From the NCBI GenBank assembly GCA_903919625.1, contig CAIXIZ010000047.1, positions 1 through 11,318 on the forward strand: DNA of 11,318 nt, given 5' to 3'. The notes beneath the pieces are model-generated. The model was not told the origin of the DNA. It saw nothing but the letters and a program-made list of their open reading frames with translations, and did no database searches. This DNA comes from an uncultured Verrucomicrobiota bacterium (GTDB lineage Bacteria > Verrucomicrobiota > Verrucomicrobiia > Opitutales > Opitutaceae). Positions 1-7,408 of this stretch are shown here, one piece after another. Each line of letters starts with the position of its first letter. Position 1 is the first letter of the stretch. Both the position numbers and the translations under genes were made by a program.

Positions 1-909
1 ACGGAAAACGACAAATATCTCGCCAACACCGACCAGTATTACACCAACGGGTTCAAGCTTTCCGTCCTCAGCGCGCCGCTGCACAACTTCACCGGTGCAG
101 CCGTGCCTTCGCCCGTGCGCTGGGTTGCCACCCAGCTTGACGCGCTGGTCCCTTCGGGCAGTGACTGCAAGCTCGGCTTCTCGCTGGGCCAGAATATTTA
201 CACGCCGGGCAACATCCACACCGCCACCCCCAATCCCGCCGACCGTCCGTATGCCGCGTGGCTCTATGTGGGCACGGTCTTCCAGAGCTATGATCTCGCG
301 CGGGGCGTGCTTGATGCGTTTGAGATCAACCTCGGGGTGGTCGGACCCGATGCCTTGGGCGAGGAAATCCAAAATGGCGTCCATGATCTCATCGGCCGGC
401 CGCATGCCCTCGGCTGGTCGCACCAGATTCACAATGAACCGGGCCTCAATCTCGCCTATGAGCGCAAGTGGCGCTTCCAGACCGCCGGCGCGCATGACGG
501 CTTCGGCGCCGACCTGATCCCGAATGCGGGCGCGAGCCTCGGCAATGTTTTTACCTATGTGGATGTGGGTTTCGAAGTGCGCGCCGGCTGGCGCCTTCCC
601 TCCGACTTCGGCACCAACCTCATCCGCCCCAGCGGCGACTCCAACAGCACCCAGCAGAATCTTGGCATCTTCCTCTTTGGCGGGGTGGATGGCCGGGCCG
701 TCGGGCGCGACATCACCCTCGACGGCAACTCTTTTCGCAACAGCGCCCACGTGCCGCGCAAAAATTTCGTCACCGACTATCAGAGCGGCCTTGGCCTCCG
801 TTCGCGTCACTGGCAGTTCACCTACAGCCAGGCCGTTCGCACCAAGGAGTTCGACGGGCAGGTCAAGGCCGATAACTTCGGTTCCATCAGCATCACCTTT
901 TTCTACTGA
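1..909 (+). CDS. lpxR: LpxR-like lipid A 3'-O-deacylase (DUF2219), 5' end missing
   Basis: This is an outer-membrane beta-barrel enzyme of the LpxR/DUF2219 family, which removes the 3'-acyloxyacyl chain of lipid A in a Ca2+-dependent reaction. The reading frame is open from the first base, so the start, signal peptide and early barrel lie outside the window; 302 codons are visible. Family hallmarks are seen: END at codons 2-4 (the Asn-Asp pair of the active site), YTNG at 14-17, a GQNIYTP segment followed by DRPYAAW, a QNGVHD segment whose His (codon 128) probably matches the catalytic histidine, and GWSHQIHNEPGLNL. The protein ends in ITFFY, an aromatic C-terminus typical of BAM-assembled barrels. 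The stop TGA lies 4 nt before the next start, which suggests co-transcription. Family assignment is strong; actual lipid A substrate and activity are inferred. Confidence 0.85.
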   Translation, partial: TENDKYLANTDQYYTNGFKLSVLSAPLHNFTGAAVPSPVRWVATQLDALVPSGSDCKLGFSLGQNIYTPGNIHTATPNPADRPYAAWLYVGTVFQSYDLARGVLDAFEINLGVVGPDALGEEIQNGVHDLIGRPHALGWSHQIHNEPGLNLAYERKWRFQTAGAHDGFGADLIPNAGASLGNVFTYVDVGFEVRAGWRLPSDFGTNLIRPSGDSNSTQQNLGIFLFGGVDGRAVGRDITLDGNSFRNSAHVPRKNFVTDYQSGLGLRSRHWQFTYSQAVRTKEFDGQVKADNFGSISITFFY

Positions 910-913
910 GCCT

Positions 914-1639
914 GTGCCTTTCGCCGAAACTTATTTTCACCAGGCCAATGAACTGCTGGCCCGATCCTGGACGGCCAACGCTCCCGTCCTTGCCCGGCTC
1001 GCACCCCTCCTGGGTGAAAACATCGCGCGGGGCGGGGTGATCCATGTCTTTGGGAGCGGCCACAGCGAAGTGGTTGCGCGGGAAATCATCGGCCGGGCCG
1101 GCGGGCTCGTCTGTGTCACCGCCATCCCCGATCCGACCGGCGGCTTTGTGGAAAACCTGCCCGGCTATGGCACGAAGCTCATCGAGCGCTACGACCGCCA
1201 GCACCAGCTGCGCGCCGGCGAGGTGCTCATCGCCATTTCCAACTCCGGCAAAAATTGTTCACCCCTCGAGGTTGCGCTGTACGCCCGGCAAAAAAAACTC
1301 ACGGTGGTCGCACTCACCTGCCTGGCCATGTCCCGCGCCACCCCTTCACAGCATCCGTCCGGCCAGAAACTATTCGAGGTGGCCGACCACGTGCTCGATA
1401 ACGGTGGCGTGGCTGGCGACGCCATCGTGGATGTCGGTGACGGGGTGCGGGCCGGCCCGACCAGCACCCTCATCGGCTGTTCCGTGCTCAACTGGCTCAT
1501 GCTCGGCACGGTGGAATGGCTGACGGCCCATGGCCATGTGCCGCCCTTGCTCCGCAGCCAAAATCTTCCCGGGGCCATCGAGCAAAACCGCGCCCTCGGT
1601 CAAAAATATGCCGGCCGGCTCAGCCGGCAGCTGGCCTGA
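914..1639 (+). CDS. UPF0309-family SIS-domain sugar-phosphate-binding protein
   Basis: This is a 241-residue cytoplasmic SIS (sugar isomerase) domain protein. It matches the UPF0309 pattern along its length: FGSGHS at residues 46-51 and ISNSGKN at 108-114 (the phosphosugar-binding loops), ADHVLDN near 157-163, GPTSTLIG at 181-188, and a C-terminal SQNLPG segment followed by EQN, corresponding to the SANxxGGDEHN-type end of the family. SIS domains bind or isomerise phosphosugars, often amino sugars; UPF0309 members have no firmly established reaction. The start chosen is GTG at 914, which gives the usual family N-terminus; the open frame extends upstream but only inside the LpxR-like gene. No clear Shine-Dalgarno is visible. 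It lies between the LpxR-like gene (4-nt gap) and a sugar kinase (22-nt gap), so it likely acts on the kinase product or a related hexosamine phosphate (inference). Confidence 0.88.
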   Translation: MPFAETYFHQANELLARSWTANAPVLARLAPLLGENIARGGVIHVFGSGHSEVVAREIIGRAGGLVCVTAIPDPTGGFVENLPGYGTKLIERYDRQHQLRAGEVLIAISNSGKNCSPLEVALYARQKKLTVVALTCLAMSRATPSQHPSGQKLFEVADHVLDNGGVAGDAIVDVGDGVRAGPTSTLIGCSVLNWLMLGTVEWLTAHGHVPPLLRSQNLPGAIEQNRALGQKYAGRLSRQLA

Positions 1640-1661
1640 AGGCTGCGCCCGGTCCGCACCC

Positions 1662-2579
1662 GTGCAGTTCTCCCATTCACCGTTTCCCCCTTCGTCCGCC
1701 GGCTGCAAAATCGGCGTGGATGGCGGCGGCACCAAAACCGAGTTCATCCTGCTCGACCTGGCCAACCATGTGGTCGCCCGCCATCGCGCCCCGGGCAGCA
1801 ATCCCAGTGTCGCCGGCCCCGAGGCCGCCCGCAAGATTGTGGCCGACGCGCTGTATGCCCTGCGTCCGCAGGCACCGGCGCCCATTGCCCACACGCTGCT
1901 CTGCATGGCGGGGGCGCGCGGCTTTTGGAAGGAGTTTGCCCTTTCCCTGGAGGGGCTGGGGCAGATCACCGTGTTCGACGACGCCCGGCCCGTGCTGGAG
2001 CTCGCGACCAACGGCGTGCCGGGCCTGGTGCTGCACAGTGGCACGGGCTCGTTTGTCGCCGCGCGCGCCCCCGACCACACGATTCATTATGCCGGCGGTC
2101 TCGGCTGGCGGTTTGGCGATCCCGGCAGCGCCTACGAGCTCGGCCGCCGGGTGCTCGCCCGCGGCCTGCTGGAACTGCAAGGCTGGGCGCCCGCCTCCCG
2201 CATCGCCCCGATGCTGTGCGGCCTCACCGGTCTGGCCGACGCAGCCGCCATCACCCGGTTTTTTTACCACCACGATGAACCAAACCGGCAGATCGCCGCG
2301 CTGGCCCCTGCCGTCCTGCGGCTCACCGAGGAAGGCGACCACACCGCGCATCAGATCGTGCTGGAGTCCACCGGCGAGTTGCTCGACCTGGCGATCAAAG
2401 TGGTGGCAAAACTCTTTCCCGGTGTGTCACTGGATGTGCTGCCCACCGGATTGAGCGGCCCGATTCTCACCCATCGGGTCGTGGTGTCCGCCCTGGCCTC
2501 GCGTTGTTCGCTGCTGTTCGCCCCGCTCGACCAGCCTCCCATCGAGGGGGTGCGCCGGTTGCTCGTTCGCAGCGGTTGA
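1662..2579 (+). CDS. BadF/BadG/BcrA-type sugar kinase, N-acetylglucosamine-kinase-like
   Basis: This is a 305-residue ASKHA-fold kinase of the BadF/BcrA ATPase family, the group that includes N-acetylglucosamine kinases. Visible motifs are the phosphate-1 loop GVDGGGTKT (residues 18-26), FDDA at 105-108 with Asp107 as probable catalytic base, the phosphate-2 loop SGTGS (126-130), the GGLGWRFGDPGSAYELG region (145-161), and PTGLSGPIL near the C-terminus as the adenosine-motif counterpart. In most relatives the middle motif reads GDEGS; here Glu is replaced by Pro154. The start is uncertain: GTG 1662 puts 17 residues before the first loop, as usual, while ATG 1608 would add 18 residues and overlap the SIS gene by 32 nt. 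Neither has a good ribosome site. Linkage to the SIS gene suggests salvage of an amino sugar; the exact substrate cannot be read from the sequence. Confidence 0.85.
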   Translation: MQFSHSPFPPSSAGCKIGVDGGGTKTEFILLDLANHVVARHRAPGSNPSVAGPEAARKIVADALYALRPQAPAPIAHTLLCMAGARGFWKEFALSLEGLGQITVFDDARPVLELATNGVPGLVLHSGTGSFVAARAPDHTIHYAGGLGWRFGDPGSAYELGRRVLARGLLELQGWAPASRIAPMLCGLTGLADAAAITRFFYHHDEPNRQIAALAPAVLRLTEEGDHTAHQIVLESTGELLDLAIKVVAKLFPGVSLDVLPTGLSGPILTHRVVVSALASRCSLLFAPLDQPPIEGVRRLLVRSG

Positions 2580-2591
2580 TCCGGATCCGGA
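2580..2591. repeat. 12-bp perfect palindrome between convergent genes
   Basis: TCCGGATCCGGA is fully self-complementary and is followed by more CCGG-rich sequence up to 2603. It fills most of the 26-nt gap between the kinase stop and the stop of the opposite-strand transglutaminase gene. It could form a small hairpin that helps termination in both directions, but there is no T-tract, so a classical intrinsic terminator is not supported. Its 10-bp core CCGGATCCGG recurs at 8382-8391 in the other convergent spacer. Confidence 0.5.
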
Positions 2592-2605
2592 CCCGGGCCG
2601 GAGGC

Positions 2606-4762
2606 TCACCGGCGGGCCCGACGCCACAGCTGCCGGGCACGGCCAAACACCGGACCTGGGGCTGGCCAGGTGGCGGCCGGCCCGTAGCGCAGCCGCTCAA
2701 GTTGGCCGCCGATTTCCGCCTTCTCGGGCGAAGGAGGCGTTCCGGCCAGCTTGGCACGCCAATGGCCGGCCTCCCGGCGGACCTGATCGCCCTTTCTCTG
2801 TCGCAGCCAGGCCAGCCTGATTGCGGCCAGACCGCGGGCTCCGCCCAGCAGCAGCACCGCCCCGCCCAACCAGTATGACCACCGGCGCAGATCCCAGGGA
2901 TGGCGCAGCCAGTCGGCCAGTCCGGCCAGGAGATGGCGGACCCCATCCTTCAGCTGCCGTCCATAGGCATCGAACAGCTCGCGGGCGGCCAGGGCCAGCT
3001 CGGCCTGGGCGCCCTGGTCGAAGCTGACAATGCGCCGGTACCAAAAAATGCGCAGGCTGTCGAATCGCGCGCCCAGGTTCCGCTCGCTGATGAGCCGCAG
3101 CACCGCTTCGCCGCTGATTTTGCCCGCTCCGCCGTCCAGGGCATCTGCTCCGAGCAGCGGGTCAACCCGCAGCCAGACCTGGTCGCCCGCATCGTAGATT
3201 TCGGCCCAGGCGTGCGCGTTCGTGTTGCGCACGACGAGGTTTTCGCTGAACGGATTCCACGTGCCTCCCTTGAAGCCCACCACCATCCGGGTCGCGTAAC
3301 CTTCGGCCCGGGCGAGCAGAACGAACGCCCCGGCGAAAAATTCACAGTGTCCCGGGCTGGTCCCTTCGAGCCAGCGGAAAATGGGGTCGCGTTTGCGCCC
3401 GTCGGTTTCGTCGGCCAGCTCAAACTGCCGGGCGTAGGCATGACGGTGCGTGAGCCAGATGCAGGCGCTCCGGGCAAACTCCGCCGGGTTATGCGGCGGC
3501 GCGGACAAACCGTCCGCCCATTGCTTCAGTTCCGCCTGGTCGGCGGCCTCGATCCCGGACAGATCCAGATAGGCGGGCCCGTTGCCACCAGGAGCTTCGT
3601 CCTCCACCAACCCGGGCAGCCGCGGTGTGAGGTCGATCCGGTCCAGGCGGTAGGCGAGCATTTTTGCCGGAGGCCGGGGCAGGGCCACTACGCGCATCCG
3701 GGAACTGAGCTGCAATTCCTGCGGCTCGGCAAAGTTGATCTCGGAAAAATCTCCCGGCATGGGCAGATACCGGCTGGTTCCGGGTTCGAAATAAAAGGTC
3801 CAGACGGGGGCATCCGGCTTGACGTCCGCTTTGCCTGGATACATTCGGACCGGCGAGACGCGCACCGTCTGGAGGCTGGTCCGCAAGGCTTTGGAAGTCC
3901 TGAAGGTTTCCTTGTCGTAGCTGTCCAGCACCAGCATCCGCCAGTAAAGGGTTGCCGGCACCTGGGCGCGGTCGGTGACATCGACGGTAAATGCGATGGC
4001 GGTGTCGTTTTGGATGTCGGTCACGCTGTCCAGCCGTACTTCGTCGTTGAACCCGGTCTTGCTTTTGCCCGACATCACCCGGTCAAGAAACAGCCCGTTG
4101 GCCAGGTCAAATCGCGGCAGCAGGAGAAAAACCGCGGCCGAGAGCGCCACCAGTCCGCCGAAGAGGCCGCCGGCCTGCAGCGCGACGCGCCAGTTGGTCA
4201 CGGCACACACGCGGTGCGCCAGCGCCAGCCAGCTCACCCGGACACCGGTGGGCGGGGGCCCGGCCGCCCCGGCCGCGTTCGTCAGGGTGATCGCCAGCAG
4301 GAACAGCAGGGCGCAGCCGGCAAATACCAGAATTTGGGCCGCGAACACCACCGAGACCGACAGCACCCCTGCCACCACCACGAGAAACAGCCCCAGCACA
4401 ATCACCTGCAAATCATCGCGGCGTTGCCGCCAGGTCACCATGCGGTACAGCAGCAACATCAGGGTGAGCCGGATCAATGCCGGCAGCACCCGGTCCATTT
4501 GCAACCGGCAGTCCCAGACCGTCAGCGTCAGGATGACGGGAAACGCCAGCCGGTGGACCAGGCGTGGCACCCGTGCCGTCCAGTCGGGCCGCCAGAGCAC
4601 CACCCCGGCCGCCACCGTGATCAGGCCCAGCCAGCCCCATGCCGCGATGTCGGTGTACGGCACGGTCCAGGCTGACAGCAAGGCCAGCAGCGTGCCCAGC
4701 AGCCACTTGAGCTGGTAGAGCTCGGCGAGTTCAAGCTGCGGCCGTTTTGATGCCGTCGACAT
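2606..4762 (-). CDS. TgpA-like membrane transglutaminase (DUF3488/transglutaminase-like)
   Basis: This 718-residue inner-membrane protein has the TgpA architecture. The N-terminal third is a multi-pass hydrophobic region with helices around residues 19-35, 40-57, 94-108, 118-163 and 198-217. Next comes a soluble, probably periplasmic part containing the transglutaminase-like core, then a single C-terminal helix near 640-660 and a short Arg-rich tail. A papain-like triad is visible: Cys473 in GHCEFFAGAF, His517 in NAHAWAEIY and Asp534 in WLRVDPLLG. Family members are protease- or transglutaminase-like; in Pseudomonas aeruginosa TgpA is essential, but its substrate is unknown. ATG at 4762 overlaps the upstream DUF58 gene by 32 nt, indicating translational coupling in the MoxR-DUF58-transglutaminase cluster. 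The C-terminal cytoplasmic tail is shorter than in members with a full DUF4129 domain. Family call is confident; the reaction is not. Confidence 0.93.
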   Translation of the reverse strand: MSTASKRPQLELAELYQLKWLLGTLLALLSAWTVPYTDIAAWGWLGLITVAAGVVLWRPDWTARVPRLVHRLAFPVILTLTVWDCRLQMDRVLPALIRLTLMLLLYRMVTWRQRRDDLQVIVLGLFLVVVAGVLSVSVVFAAQILVFAGCALLFLLAITLTNAAGAAGPPPTGVRVSWLALAHRVCAVTNWRVALQAGGLFGGLVALSAAVFLLLPRFDLANGLFLDRVMSGKSKTGFNDEVRLDSVTDIQNDTAIAFTVDVTDRAQVPATLYWRMLVLDSYDKETFRTSKALRTSLQTVRVSPVRMYPGKADVKPDAPVWTFYFEPGTSRYLPMPGDFSEINFAEPQELQLSSRMRVVALPRPPAKMLAYRLDRIDLTPRLPGLVEDEAPGGNGPAYLDLSGIEAADQAELKQWADGLSAPPHNPAEFARSACIWLTHRHAYARQFELADETDGRKRDPIFRWLEGTSPGHCEFFAGAFVLLARAEGYATRMVVGFKGGTWNPFSENLVVRNTNAHAWAEIYDAGDQVWLRVDPLLGADALDGGAGKISGEAVLRLISERNLGARFDSLRIFWYRRIVSFDQGAQAELALAARELFDAYGRQLKDGVRHLLAGLADWLRHPWDLRRWSYWLGGAVLLLGGARGLAAIRLAWLRQRKGDQVRREAGHWRAKLAGTPPSPEKAEIGGQLERLRYGPAATWPAPGPVFGRARQLWRRARR

Positions 4763-6023
4763 AGGCCAGAACTCCCCTCGCCCCGTCCGGAGCGAACGTC
4801 AGCAACCCCCGTCTCCCCCCGCCCGCCGTGCCCCCGGCCGCTTCAATCGGCACGGGCGCAACCTCGGCCACGCGGTCCAAAAACACCTCCAGGTCGCGCC
4901 CGTGGCGCACCGGCATCGCCGCCTCGGCATTGAAGCCCACGGACCGCAGCCGGCCGGCGCGGTAATAATCCTCGGCCAGCGTGGCCGCGAAACTGCAGAG
5001 CAGTTCAAATTGTCCGGCGCGGGACCACACTTCGGCCGGCGTCTGCAGCCAGAGCATGATGCCGTTGTCCTGTTCCGCCGAAAATTCCCGCACCATCAGG
5101 CGCTGCAGCCGGGCGCTCGCCTTCCAGTGTACATGACGTTGCGGATCACCCGGCGCATAACGGCGCAAGGCCCGCAAATCTCCGCCCCGCGGCCCGTTGC
5201 GGGCCCGCCGCTCACCCTGTTGCGGCTGCCGGCTCGGGACAGGCATCAGCATCCGGTAGTCTGTCGCGGCCGGCCACACCCGCGCCGTCTGGCTCAGGCC
5301 GACCGGCAGGGTCACCTGCAAAAACCCGAAGGGGAAAACCGAACCCACCGTTTCCAGTTCCACCCGCATCAAGCCCCGGTGCGCCGGCCGCAACCGCCAC
5401 TCGACCTCCGTCTGTTCACCCGGATCGAGCCTGCCTTTCATGGTCACCCGCCCGGCCGGCTGCGCCGGCTCCTTGCCCCGCGGGCGGTCGAAGAACAGCT
5501 CCCGTGGGGTTGGAATCCGTGTTGGCGTCGTCGCGGGCGCTGGTCCGGTCAGGCTGGTTCCGGCCAGATCAAACCAGAGCGCGTAGGTCGGCAGCGTCCG
5601 CTTGCTGTTGCGGACCGCCACCAGCACGGTGTGCTCCACCCCCACGCGCCATGCCGGGGTGACCCGCATGCGCCAGGCCATCCCGCGGAAGTTAAACCAT
5701 TGCAGCAGCACGTTCAGGAGCAGGCACGCCATCAGCAGCGACAGGGTGATGAACAGGATGTTGTTGGCGGTGTTGTAGGCCACCAGGCCGATGCCTGCGA
5801 CCAGGGCGCCGAGCATCAGCCCCGACAGCGTCGGCCAGACCCGGGGGCCGCGCGAGGGCAGGAGCAGCGACCACAGCACCCACCGCCAGCGTTGCCCGGC
5901 CGGCGCCCGCCGCCGGTACCGCCAGCCGAAGCCCCGCCACTGGTTTGGGCTGTCCCCCGCCTCCCCGGTGTTCCCCGGTCTGCTGAACCGGGTGGCCGAT
6001 GCGGTCATTTCCTGGAGCGGCAT
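4731..6023 (-). CDS. DUF58 membrane protein (MoxR partner)
   Basis: This is a DUF58 protein of 430 residues if it starts at ATG 6023; ATG 6008 would shorten it by five residues, and the open frame further upstream runs into the MoxR gene in a different frame. A basic, Arg/Trp-rich N-terminus precedes two membrane helices (about 66-83 and 87-107) containing the family pattern NTANNILF and the following NFRG. The DUF58 signature is seen as RRYAPGDPQRHVHWKASAR with Asp293 and Trp300. The strand that normally carries an Asp of the von Willebrand A-like metal site reads MLWLQTP, with Gln327 in that place. DUF58 proteins are encoded beside MoxR ATPases and transglutaminases and are thought to be assembled or remodelled by MoxR. 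The gene begins 58 nt after the MoxR stop and overlaps the transglutaminase start by 32 nt. The function in the cell is unknown. Confidence 0.9.
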   Translation of the reverse strand: MPLQEMTASATRFSRPGNTGEAGDSPNQWRGFGWRYRRRAPAGQRWRWVLWSLLLPSRGPRVWPTLSGLMLGALVAGIGLVAYNTANNILFITLSLLMACLLLNVLLQWFNFRGMAWRMRVTPAWRVGVEHTVLVAVRNSKRTLPTYALWFDLAGTSLTGPAPATTPTRIPTPRELFFDRPRGKEPAQPAGRVTMKGRLDPGEQTEVEWRLRPAHRGLMRVELETVGSVFPFGFLQVTLPVGLSQTARVWPAATDYRMLMPVPSRQPQQGERRARNGPRGGDLRALRRYAPGDPQRHVHWKASARLQRLMVREFSAEQDNGIMLWLQTPAEVWSRAGQFELLCSFAATLAEDYYRAGRLRSVGFNAEAAMPVRHGRDLEVFLDRVAEVAPVPIEAAGGTAGGGRRGLLTFAPDGARGVLAYVDGIKTAAA

Positions 6024-6081
6024 GTTGACGGTGGGAGTTGCAGGTTCACGGCTGGAGACAGGATGACGCGGCCGGGCGCGG

Positions 6082-7050
6082 TCACGGCACCGGCAGCGCG
6101 GCGAGGATTTTTTTGAGCACGGCCGAGACGGCCTGCCGCTCCTCCAGCGCATCCGCGCCGGGCCGGGCGAGCGCGAGCCGGTGCGCCAGCACGGGTGCGG
6201 CCAGCTCCTGCACATCCTCGGGCAGGATGAAATCCCGGCCGCGCAACAAGGCCCGCGCCTGCGCCGCGCGTTTCAGCGCCAGCCCGCCGCGCACCGAGAT
6301 GCCCGCCCGGAACTCCGTCTCCGTGCGGGTGGCCGCCACGATCCGGAGCAGAAACTCCAGCACCGAGTCCTCGACGTACACCTGCCCGGCCAGCGCCTGC
6401 AGCCGCAGCACTTCGTCGCGCGAGGCGACCGGCCCCAGGGTGATGGCGTCATACGCCGTGTGGGCCGCCCGCAGAATTTCCAGTTCGTCCGCCGTTTCCG
6501 GGTAGCCCATCCGCAGCCGCATGAGAAACCGGTCGAGCTGGCTCTCCGGCAGCGGGAAGGTCCCCTCGTAGTCCACCGGATTTTGCGTGGCAAACACCAT
6601 GAAGGGCGCCCCGGCGGTGTGCGTGCCGCCATCGGCGCTTACTTTGCCCCGCTCCATCACCTCGAGCAGGGCGGACTGCGTTTTGGGCGTGGCGCGGTTG
6701 ATCTCGTCGGCCAGGACCACATTGGCAAACACCGGGCCTTTCTTGAACACAAACGCCTTCGCGTGCTCATCATAGATGCCCACGCCGGTGACATCGCTGG
6801 GCAACAGGTCGCTGGTAAACTGGATCCGGGCGAACACGCAGTCCATGGAGCGGGCCAGCGAGTAGGCGAGCGTGGTCTTCCCCACTCCGGGCAAATCCTC
6901 GATGAGCAGATGACCGCCCGCCACGAGGCACACGAGCACCTGGTCGATCACCTCGTCCTTGCCTTTGATGGTGACCCGCATGTTGGCGTGGATGCGGTCG
7001 AGGACCGCGCGGGCATCGGTAATGGCGGAGCCGGGGACAAAGTCGCTCAT
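6082..7050 (-). CDS. MoxR-family AAA+ ATPase
   Basis: This 322-residue cytoplasmic ATPase is of normal length for the MoxR family. It shows Walker A LPGVGKTT (residues 53-60), Walker B VVLADEINRA with Asp115-Glu116, the sensor-1 region FATQNPVDYEGTFPLPESQ with Asn157, LDRFLMR right after it, and a lid with the sensor-2 segment GGLALKRAAQ. MoxR proteins act as chaperone-like remodellers of partner proteins that often carry VWA-like folds, here most likely the DUF58 protein encoded next. ATG 7050 is chosen because translation then begins just before the conserved N-terminal helix (KGKDEVIDQVLVCLVAGGHLLIEDLPG region). The frame stays open to 7410, but that extension shows no MoxR-like sequence and lies in the intergenic spacer. 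This is the first gene of the minus-strand cluster. Confidence 0.95.
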   Translation of the reverse strand: MSDFVPGSAITDARAVLDRIHANMRVTIKGKDEVIDQVLVCLVAGGHLLIEDLPGVGKTTLAYSLARSMDCVFARIQFTSDLLPSDVTGVGIYDEHAKAFVFKKGPVFANVVLADEINRATPKTQSALLEVMERGKVSADGGTHTAGAPFMVFATQNPVDYEGTFPLPESQLDRFLMRLRMGYPETADELEILRAAHTAYDAITLGPVASRDEVLRLQALAGQVYVEDSVLEFLLRIVAATRTETEFRAGISVRGGLALKRAAQARALLRGRDFILPEDVQELAAPVLAHRLALARPGADALEERQAVSAVLKKILAALPVP

Positions 7051-7051
7051 G

Positions 7052-7057
7052 CCTCCA
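7052..7057 (-). promoter_or_regulatory. Candidate Shine-Dalgarno of the MoxR gene, unusually close to ATG
   Basis: On the minus strand TGGAGG is followed by one C and then the ATG at 7050. It is the strongest purine-rich ribosome-site match seen at any start in the window, but the 1-nt spacing is much shorter than the usual 5-9 nt, so it may be inefficient or coincidental. It weakly supports the chosen MoxR start over the longer open frame. Confidence 0.35.
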
Positions 7058-7182
7058 ATGTGACATTTTCGCCGGCCACCGCAAGCCGTCGCAGTGGAAT
7101 CCGGGAGTTTCCCAGTCCGTCGTTGGCGCCACGGCGCATATCGGTCCGCCGGTCCGATCGGCTTTGCAGAGCATCCTGACCC

Positions 7183-7281
7183 GCAGTCGCAGAACCCGCC
7201 CTGCCCGTGCAGCCAGGCCACCGCCCGCTCAGCATCGGGTTCGCGCTTCCGAAGAAAACCGATCGTGTTCAATCGGATGCG
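7183..7281 (-). pseudogene. Possible remnant of a DUF2695-like small protein
   Basis: On the minus strand the translation of this stretch contains RLNTIGFLRK, then ERAVAWLHGQ, then GGFCDC. This matches in order and spacing the C-terminal signature of DUF2695 proteins as I remember it (a T-x-x-FL segment, then a VxxWLxxxGGFCDCEVL-type ending). The usual EVL residues do not follow in the same frame; just downstream another frame reads MLCKADRTG, which could be the shifted end. About 80 nt upstream a second frame reads FLRWLRDHA, resembling a protein N-terminal part. No complete start-to-stop gene can be assembled, so a frameshifted, decaying gene is most likely. DUF2695 has no known function. 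The match could be chance; confidence is modest. Confidence 0.38.
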
Positions 7282-7408
7282 GCCAGACGTCCTGGTCATG
7301 GCGGGGCGGCAGGCTTGGCGACGGTGCATGGTCCCGCAGCCAGCGCAAGAAACCGGCCTGCCACTGAACAGGTTGACGGGGAGGCCGGGCTTGCTTACGG
7401 ATTGATCC

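Larger units (their letters stand above)
7051..7408. other. Spacer between the divergent MoxR and hydrolase genes
   Basis: This 358-nt stretch must contain the promoters of the minus-strand cluster and of the plus-strand hydrolase, as the two are transcribed away from each other. I could not identify convincing -35/-10 pairs on either strand. Apart from the DUF2695-like remnant described separately, it contains no gene I can support. Base composition stays GC-rich, unlike many intergenic promoters, which is consistent with former coding sequence. Confidence 0.5.

Noticed and set aside
2900..4675. 591-codon open frame on the plus strand, opposite the transglutaminase gene
   Set aside because: It is antisense to a well-supported gene, has low-complexity Pro/Arg/His/Gln-rich sequence typical of GC-rich shadow frames, and shows no recognisable motif.
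4902..6116. 404-codon open frame on the plus strand opposite the DUF58 gene
   Set aside because: Shadow of a supported gene; composition (Arg, Pro, His, Gln) is typical of a reverse-strand artefact in GC-rich DNA.
7373..7401. TTGACG plus TACGGA at 17-nt spacing as a sigma-70 promoter of the hydrolase gene
   Set aside because: The -10 half is a poor match and lies only 8 nt before the start codon, leaving no room for a leader.
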